The position numbers and the translations under genes are program-made. Positions 58,367 through 64,000 of a stretch of 64,000 bases of DNA are shown here, one piece after another. Location: the NCBI GenBank assembly GCA_033297075.1, contig MU858061.1:62001-126000 (forward strand). The letters run 5' to 3'. Under the pieces are notes generated by a model. It ran no database searches and was not told the origin of the DNA. It was given only the letters and a program-made list of their open reading frames with translations. Position 1 is the stretch's first letter. Each line of letters opens with the position of its first letter. Origin of the DNA: Rhypophila decipiens. Taxonomy: Eukaryota; Ascomycota; Sordariomycetes; Sordariales; Naviculisporaceae.

Positions 58367-59157
58367 TTAAGCGGCGGTAGGAGCCGGGGCGGCAGCCGCA
58401 GCAGGGGCAGCGGGAGCGGGAGCGGGAGCAGCAGCCTCCTCTTTCTTTTCCTCGACAGGAGCAGGAGCCTCGGCGGCCGGGATAGGAGTGGGCTCGATGG
58501 AAGCAGCGGCCGGGGCGGGAGTCTCTTCCTTCTTCTCCTCGGCTGCAGGAGCAGGAGCAGGTGTTTCGGCGGCAGGGGCAGGGGCCGGAGCAGCAGCAAC
58601 AGCGGGAGCGGGAGCGGGAGCTGCGTCGGCAGCGGCTGTGATGACTTGTTAGCACGACATGTGTCTAGAGACCGACAGCGCATCCATGATTCGGCAAAGA
58701 CTTACGAGCAGCAGGGGCGGGTGTAGCTTCCTCGGCCTTGGCCTCTACAGCAGGGGCAGGGGCGGCAGCTGCGGCAGGTTTAGCTGTTTTGATGCAGTTA
58801 ATTAGCCAATAATCCACTTGAAGAGCGGATCAAAACAAGACATACCAGCCGACTCCGGAGCCGGGGCAGCGGCAGGGGCAGGAGCCGCAGCGGTCTCGGT
58901 GGTCGTGCCCTCAGCCGCTGGGGCGGCAGCAGCAGCCGTGGTCGCGTCGGGCTTGGGGGCCTCGGCGGGAGCAGCAGCGTCGTCGGTCTTCTTGCCGTCC
59001 TTCTTCTTGAAGGCGGCCTTGAGCTTTGTCTTGAGGTTATCGAAAGCGTGGAGTGCTGCGAGGGAGGCGTGTTAGTTATTGCAAGTTGACTCGCCGACAA
59101 GCAGACGATGGCGACGCGAGTTCGAGACCCTGGAGGAGACCTACGAATGCCGGGCAT
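58367..59157 (-). CDS. small Ala/Pro/Glu-rich low-complexity protein
   Basis: Four exons on the minus strand: 59145-59157, 58846-59055, 58706-58783 and 58367-58635; 189 residues with phases fitting. The first coding exon is only 13 bases (MPGI plus one base). After it comes a short conserved-looking basic segment, LHAFDNLKTKLKAAFKKKDGKK, probably an amphipathic helix. The rest is almost wholly Ala, Pro and Glu (APAPAAEEKKEETPAP). I do not recognise a named family; a membrane- or scaffold-associated role through the basic helix is only a guess. Good splice signals (GTAGGT, GTATGT, GTAAGT donors) and a frame kept across three introns support a real, probably well-expressed gene. The low-complexity part may vary in length among strains. 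Confidence 0.7.
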
Positions 59158-60835
59158 CTTGGCGGTATTGATGAGCGATGAAAGCTGAATAAGTCGATGA
59201 TCCGAGTTGAAGAGAAAGATGCAAGTCTGACGTTGATGAGTTGATATTTCAAGAAAAGACAAAAGTCAGGAGAGCTGAAGGGAAGCAGGGGAGGTTGGTT
59301 TAAGAAGGAACCGAGAGCCAGGGTCCGGTCAGTGTCAGGGACTGTCAGGGCAGAGCAGGGGGGTGCCTGTCTGGACCTCCAGTTGGCTGCAGGTGGTGGA
59401 ATTGTGAGGAGGAGCAGAGCCTGTTGCACTCGGTGAACACTGAACTGCAATGCTCCCCCGCCATCTGAGACATGACCCACGCCCACGCAAACGACACATT
59501 CAGCTCAGCCTGTGGCCGGGGCCCAGCCAACCAGATTCGACGGAATCGTCTGGACGGCATGTCTCTGCGGGGGACGTGATACCGCACGTGGGTTTGGTGC
59601 CAACAACATGGCGAACCGGTTTGGGGAAATGATGCTTAAAACTTGCGAGATGAGGGACCTCCGTCTGGTCTTGCTTGGTCTTGGGTTACCATCATCAAGC
59701 AGGTGTGAAGAGATGTGGGATAAAGGAAGCGAGATTAGGTCCAGTCGCAGTCTCGCAGATACGGGGAGTGACAGCCCGTGCGAGTCTGGGGAAACAAGTG
59801 AGAGATGGCTTATCGCAGCCGTTGTCGATCCCGTGTTCATAAATAGTCAAGCCAGTCACTGCCTTATCGAGTCCTCCGTGCCTCCTGCCTCGTAACTTGA
59901 TGCGGCTTGTGCATCTGGAACGAGAGGCCGGGCAGGCCAGGGGACTGTTGCTGTGTCCAAGCTCATCAGTCCCAAGTATCATGAAAGATTATCACCATTT
60001 ATTAAGCGCCGCAATCGATCATATCGGTTTTTTTTTTCATGCAGGTCACCTCTCTCCGCACTATCCACTTCTCCGCCGATTCAACACTCCAAACGTCCCA
60101 ACAAATCCAACGGGGGGCTCCAGCGGCTAAGCCGAACGGGGACAAGCGCGGGCGGGAAGCCAGGATAAGCACTGCTACGATGCATTCTAGGCCTGTCCAT
60201 TTTCTTGTCACGGCATTTGTTTACTTTTGTGCCGTGCTCTTCTGTTACCCCTGAGCTGACGACGACAACATCATGGGGCTGCACTTTTCACAACTGTCAT
60301 CCCAATTGTGTTCTACACAGCACAGACAAAGACATGGGCTCTCTCATCAGACAATGCGATTATGTTCCTCGACCACAAAGAGCCATCGATCCAGTCTCTT
60401 TGTCCATTGTATTCTCTCGGTTCACGACTCCCCGAACCTAAAATAAGATGTTGCTCTGGACACAATACTATTCTCTGCTGTTCAGCTTCTTTGTGGCCTC
60501 ACATACAACAATGGGATCAGCTCAACACCCATACACAATGTCCTTGTTCGCCCTCCATGGGCCACCCGGTCCCGGGCAATAGAATTGTATAAATATCCAG
60601 CCGTCTCCCGCCCGGGTCTCCCACTTTCTTTTGTTCCGTGTCATTCACACAGGTGTCTTTCAACAACACGAACCGAGAAGCATATCTCGATACTAATACA
60701 GCAACCGCTACCCTTACTCCCGGAGAGTAGGAAACAAGTCAGTTTTCAGCACACCGCATCGAGCCCTAGTCAACAGGGCATCCAACTAAAAGTAAGATAT
60801 AAAAACAACATCTACACTAACATAACAATCATTAT
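59158..60835. other. divergent intergenic region
   Basis: This 1.7-kb region lies between the start of the Ala/Pro-rich gene (minus) and the start of the J-like gene (plus) and holds both promoters. TATA-like TATAAATA occurs at 60588-60595 before the J-like gene. The open frames here have no recognisable content. Confidence 0.5.
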
Positions 60836-61609
60836 ATGTCAACGTTCTTAAAAAACCCGGAAGAAAAGACAAAAGCCCGGGAAGCCCTTGAATACGCACG
60901 ACAAGCCATCCGCCAAAGCGCTCTCCAAAACGGAAGCGCACCACCATCTTCACCACAAACACTACCACAACCACACAAAACCACAAACCCTCAGCCCGCC
61001 ATGACTTTTGGTACTTATTCCTTGAGCAAGGATCGGCTTACAGAGATTGCCAGAGAGTACATAGCCCAAGACTTCACACTCGAGGAGATCGAATCCCTGC
61101 CCTACAACCTCTACACCGTCCTCGGCGTCAAACTAGACGCCGGATACGAGGCATGCTTCGACGCATGGTGCGCACAGGTCAACATCTACAACACCGACCC
61201 CTACTGGAACACAGTGGTGCCGTCCGACTGGCCCGACAGACTGCAGTTCAAGAAGTCGCTCGAGGTGGCCGCCAAGATGCTCTTCACCGTCGAGCGCAGG
61301 CGCCTCTACGACATACACTACTACGTCAGCAACTGTGTCGCCGTCGACTGGTCCAAGGCCGATCTGACATCCCAGGAGCGAGACTTTATGATGCAGATGG
61401 TCATGCACAAGTTCACCAGCACCAAGGTCACGGTCGACAATGCCAACTCTCTCTACAACAGCTTCACCCAACGGGCCACTGCCGCGCGCAACGCCGCCCA
61501 GGAGCAGTTGAACAGGGAGTTGCAGTATTTCCAAAAGTTGCCCGCTGCTGGTTCTGCCTTTGCTGCCGCTGCCGGTCCTATTGCTGCCTTTGCTGCTGCT
61601 GCTAGATAA
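60836..61609 (+). CDS. hypothetical protein with a J-domain-like region lacking HPD
   Basis: A single exon of 257 residues. Residues about 90-160 have the outline of a J domain: LPYNLYTVLGVKLDAGYEACF as the first helices and LEVAAKMLFTVERRRLYDIHYY as the last ones, with the RR-YD end. The diagnostic His-Pro-Asp loop is absent, the nearest sequence being NTDPYWN, so Hsp70 stimulation is unlikely. The N-terminus is Pro/Gln/Thr-rich and the C-terminus is an Ala-rich helical tail (QEQLNRELQYFQKL, then AAAAGPIAAFAAAAR). No signal peptide or membrane segment is evident. An internal Met in AMTFGTYSL (near residue 56) could be an alternative start. The J-domain likeness is my reading of the pattern and is uncertain. 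Confidence 0.65.
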   Translation: MSTFLKNPEEKTKAREALEYARQAIRQSALQNGSAPPSSPQTLPQPHKTTNPQPAMTFGTYSLSKDRLTEIAREYIAQDFTLEEIESLPYNLYTVLGVKLDAGYEACFDAWCAQVNIYNTDPYWNTVVPSDWPDRLQFKKSLEVAAKMLFTVERRRLYDIHYYVSNCVAVDWSKADLTSQERDFMMQMVMHKFTSTKVTVDNANSLYNSFTQRATAARNAAQEQLNRELQYFQKLPAAGSAFAAAAGPIAAFAAAAR

Positions 61610-62355
61610 GTAAGTAGACTAGCTCTACAAATTACGGTTGAAGGGTTTCCTGGTGGCGAGTCAAGATGCAACTACATGGACTCGAACTGCCGGAACAATC
61701 ACCTTGTTGAAACAAACAAGATGCAAGGCTGACAAAGGCCAACGCACACAAAGGTAAGTAAGTCACGCGCCGAGCTGGTCACGCGCCGAGCTGGTCACGC
61801 GCCGAGCTGGTCTCGGCTGACTTTTACATCTAAACTTGACATGTTCCCTGTAGTTAATCTAGGTAGGTACTATTCTGTACACATTAACAAACATGCCTAC
61901 TCAGGTAATAACATGGATTCAGGTAAGCATAAACGCATTGCATATACTACTATATAGTTAGTTATAATATTTGCTTAATTTTTAATAATACTATTCTTTA
62001 TCATCAAACTAAATCTGGCTATTCCCCGTTATCTTGTGTGATCTCTTATCTGCCTCCCTATCAAAATACAGCTAATTCTCTAGCAACTTGGTGAAATCGC
62101 GGCATGCCATCATAGAACAAATCTTACTTCTACCTCGTGATTCCTATTATACACGAACATCCCTTACTAGCTACCTAGCTGCTGCTTACTTGTCGATAGT
62201 TACCCACCTACGTACGCCCTCTCCTTTCGTGACTTGACATATATGCCAAAACAAAACATCAAAGTAAAACAGCAGAATCTCGGCATATATTATATGTAAC
62301 GTTACTTGGCAACAAACTATATATAAAAAAAACACTCTCTCCCTCTTGGTCCGTC
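61610..62355. other. intergenic region with a 16-bp tandem repeat
   Basis: This lies between convergent genes. It contains three copies of a 16-bp unit (61762-61809) followed by AT-rich sequence (61900-62350). Confidence 0.6.
61762..61809. repeat. three exact tandem copies of GTCACGCGCCGAGCTG
   Basis: The 16-bp unit occurs three times without a mismatch, followed by the partial copy GTCTCGGCTG. Confidence 0.9.
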
Positions 62356-64000
62356 CTACCCACTCCGATAAACAGCAACACAACTAGGAAAAACATTCAC
62401 ATTATCCGCATACCACACAACCTGCCTTCCATCCCTTGTAATCATCTGCCTCGCCCCGATCGTGTTCAGATTATAGATATTCACCTGACTCCCCTGCGCA
62501 ATCCCCTCCAGCGACGTCATCCTAGCCTGACAAGTCTGCCCAGCCGCAAAAGTCGAGCAGTCCGTGCTGTAGTTCGTAAAGAAGCTGTACAAGCCCGCGC
62601 CGTACACGAGAATATTCTTAGAGTTGTTGATCACGCGCAGGCCCCAGGCTGCTGCGCAGTTGCGTTCCTGCACACCGGCGCACGAGGCGGAAAAATCCGG
62701 ATCTTGGAGGGAGGATTGGGGCGGGAATGGGACCAGGGCGTTGGGCTGCGGTGCGAAGTAGGGCGTTTCGGTCTGGATCTGCCCCATGAATATGTTTTGC
62801 GTGGCTGAGAGCTGGTACTGGTAGAGGACGTGGTGTTCGCTGCCGGTGCCGTAGAGCCAGAATGTTCCGGCCGTGGATTCGATGACTGAGCTTTTGTTAG
62901 CATTGTTCTTTTTGGGTGGGAGGTAGGTTTGGATGTGATGGACACTTACATAACCCTCTCCCGCTGTAAATGGTTATTTGGGTATTTGCTGCATCGTCAA
63001 TGTCATGGTCGGCCGTCCTGTTATTATCGTCGTCAGTAAACAATCCGGCGCCCCAAAGCACAGAAAGGGCTAAACTTACCACAACCAAACATTCTCCATA
63101 TAAAGCCCCCCAGCGCCCTTGGTAACATGCATAGCCATAAAAGCAACAATACACTCCTTTCTCACAGTAGCATCGCCCGGCGACTTCAAGCACTGAGCAA
63201 CCTGCTGCTGACTCCCCGTGAACCCGCCAATCCGCGCATGAACATCCCACATGCCACTGGGAGTCTGGCCATTGGGCGTCATCAAGTTCCACTCGAACAG
63301 CACCGCCCCGGCCTGGGCGTTCTGCGTGCTCACGATAAAATCCACGAGCTCAACCTGCCCTACCTGTCCGCTGCTTTGTCCAATTTGCAACACGGGTTTC
63401 GGGGAATTCATGTCGTTGAAGAAACCGCCTGAGCTCAAGATTGTAGGGTAGGACTCGCCCACTATCTTCGCTCCGGGGGGGATCCGCAGTGTCGATGTGA
63501 TTCTGTACATGCCGTGGTCGAGAAAGACAATCTTGTTCTGCTTGGTCGCCGAGTCGATGACTGATTGCAGGACTGCCGTGTCATCGGTTGCCGCGTCACC
63601 TCTGGCACCCGCGGCCCGGACAGATACGAAATCCCCCACCGGCCGCTGTTCATACTGCGGCTTGGAGCGTGTGTAATAACGCCCGTTGCTCAGGAGTACC
63701 CCCGGCCTGTTGTTCGGTGCGATGAGTTTAGCAGTCTCCCCCGGGTTCCCGCCCCCAGAGCCAGAATACACATGTCCATTCGCCCACGCAGCAATAGTCA
63801 TCGACGTCGAACTCCCCGCCAACATGGTCACCGAGTTGGGCCCTTGAATCGCAATCGGCACGTTGTTCAGCTGGATGTTCTCCAACACCATGGAGCCAGC
63901 TGTGTCCGGGGTTGTGTTTTGTCCCCACGCCGTCAAGATGCCAATTCCCACGTTGGTCAGAGTGCTATCAATAAGCGTGATAGACCCCGTCTCAACTTTA
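62356..64000 (-). CDS. exo-beta-1,3-glucanase, GH55 family (5' part outside window)
   Basis: Three exons are visible on the minus strand: beyond 64000 to 63080, 62950-63017 and 62356-62885, giving the C-terminal ~505 residues. The joins restore NVWLWTADHDIDD and SGRGLFIESTAGTFWLYGTGSEHH, hallmark phrases of fungal GH55 glucanases. The second beta-helix domain begins FVSVRAAGARGDAATDDTA, the pectate-lyase-superfamily start, with IVFLDHGMYRITSTLRIPPG and KIVGESYPTIL following. GH55 enzymes release glucose or gentiobiose from beta-1,3-glucan of fungal walls or algal laminarin and are normally secreted; the signal peptide would lie outside the window. Several Cys pairs (SASCAGVQERNC, TDCSTFAAGQTC) fit a secreted protein. 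Confidence 0.92.

Overview
This window is nuclear DNA of a filamentous ascomycete, most likely a Sordariomycete. Support: short introns with GT..AG ends and CTAAC-like branch sites (usually 50-90 bp), roughly even base composition, protein-coding genes about every 3 kb, a tRNA gene with a spliceosome-independent intron after the anticodon, and fungal-specific proteins (ATG13, HSE1, BUD22, ATP-dependent PEP carboxykinase, 2-oxodicarboxylate carrier, GH55 glucanase). No operons are expected; genes are read singly. Exon borders below were assigned by hand from splice signals, reading-frame continuity and recognised family motifs, so they are models and not transcript evidence.

Left part (1-30 kb): the 3' end of an unknown gene; a Vip1-like RRM protein (1155-2042); a 7.5 kb stretch with no supported gene; the gluconeogenic PEP carboxykinase acu-6 with an unusually long 709-bp fourth intron; a methyltransferase-like membrane protein and a cytochrome P450 reading away from each other; a DUF1295 membrane protein; centrin cdc31; a tRNA-Ile(UAU); ribosome-biogenesis protein bud22; a large F-box-like acidic protein; and the mitochondrial 2-oxodicarboxylate carrier, whose model needs an 11-nt exon and a GC-AG intron.

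Middle (31-47 kb): a 1,666-residue ankyrin/RCC1/BTB protein of the IBTK/Btb1 kind (probable Cullin-3 adaptor), autophagy scaffold atg13, and ESCRT-0 subunit hse1. These three genes lie in the same direction and all concern protein turnover or vacuolar delivery, though this grouping may be chance.

Right part (47-64 kb): the most unusual locus is a seven-exon minus-strand gene (47750-52292) combining an N-terminal cysteine cluster, a P-loop GTPase-like domain, a RING-like cysteine/histidine cluster and a complete patatin phospholipase domain. This resembles fungal NLR-like and animal large-GTPase immune proteins. It carries two apparent opposite frameshifts and may be a dead or polymorphic allele. 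It is followed by a phytanoyl-CoA dioxygenase-like gene, a DUF2461 gene, a small Ala/Pro-rich protein gene, a J-domain-like protein lacking HPD, and a GH55 exo-beta-1,3-glucanase running off the right edge. Intergenic DNA holds long poly-G/poly-C tracts, an interstitial telomere-type repeat, two tRNA-like relics and small tandem repeats.
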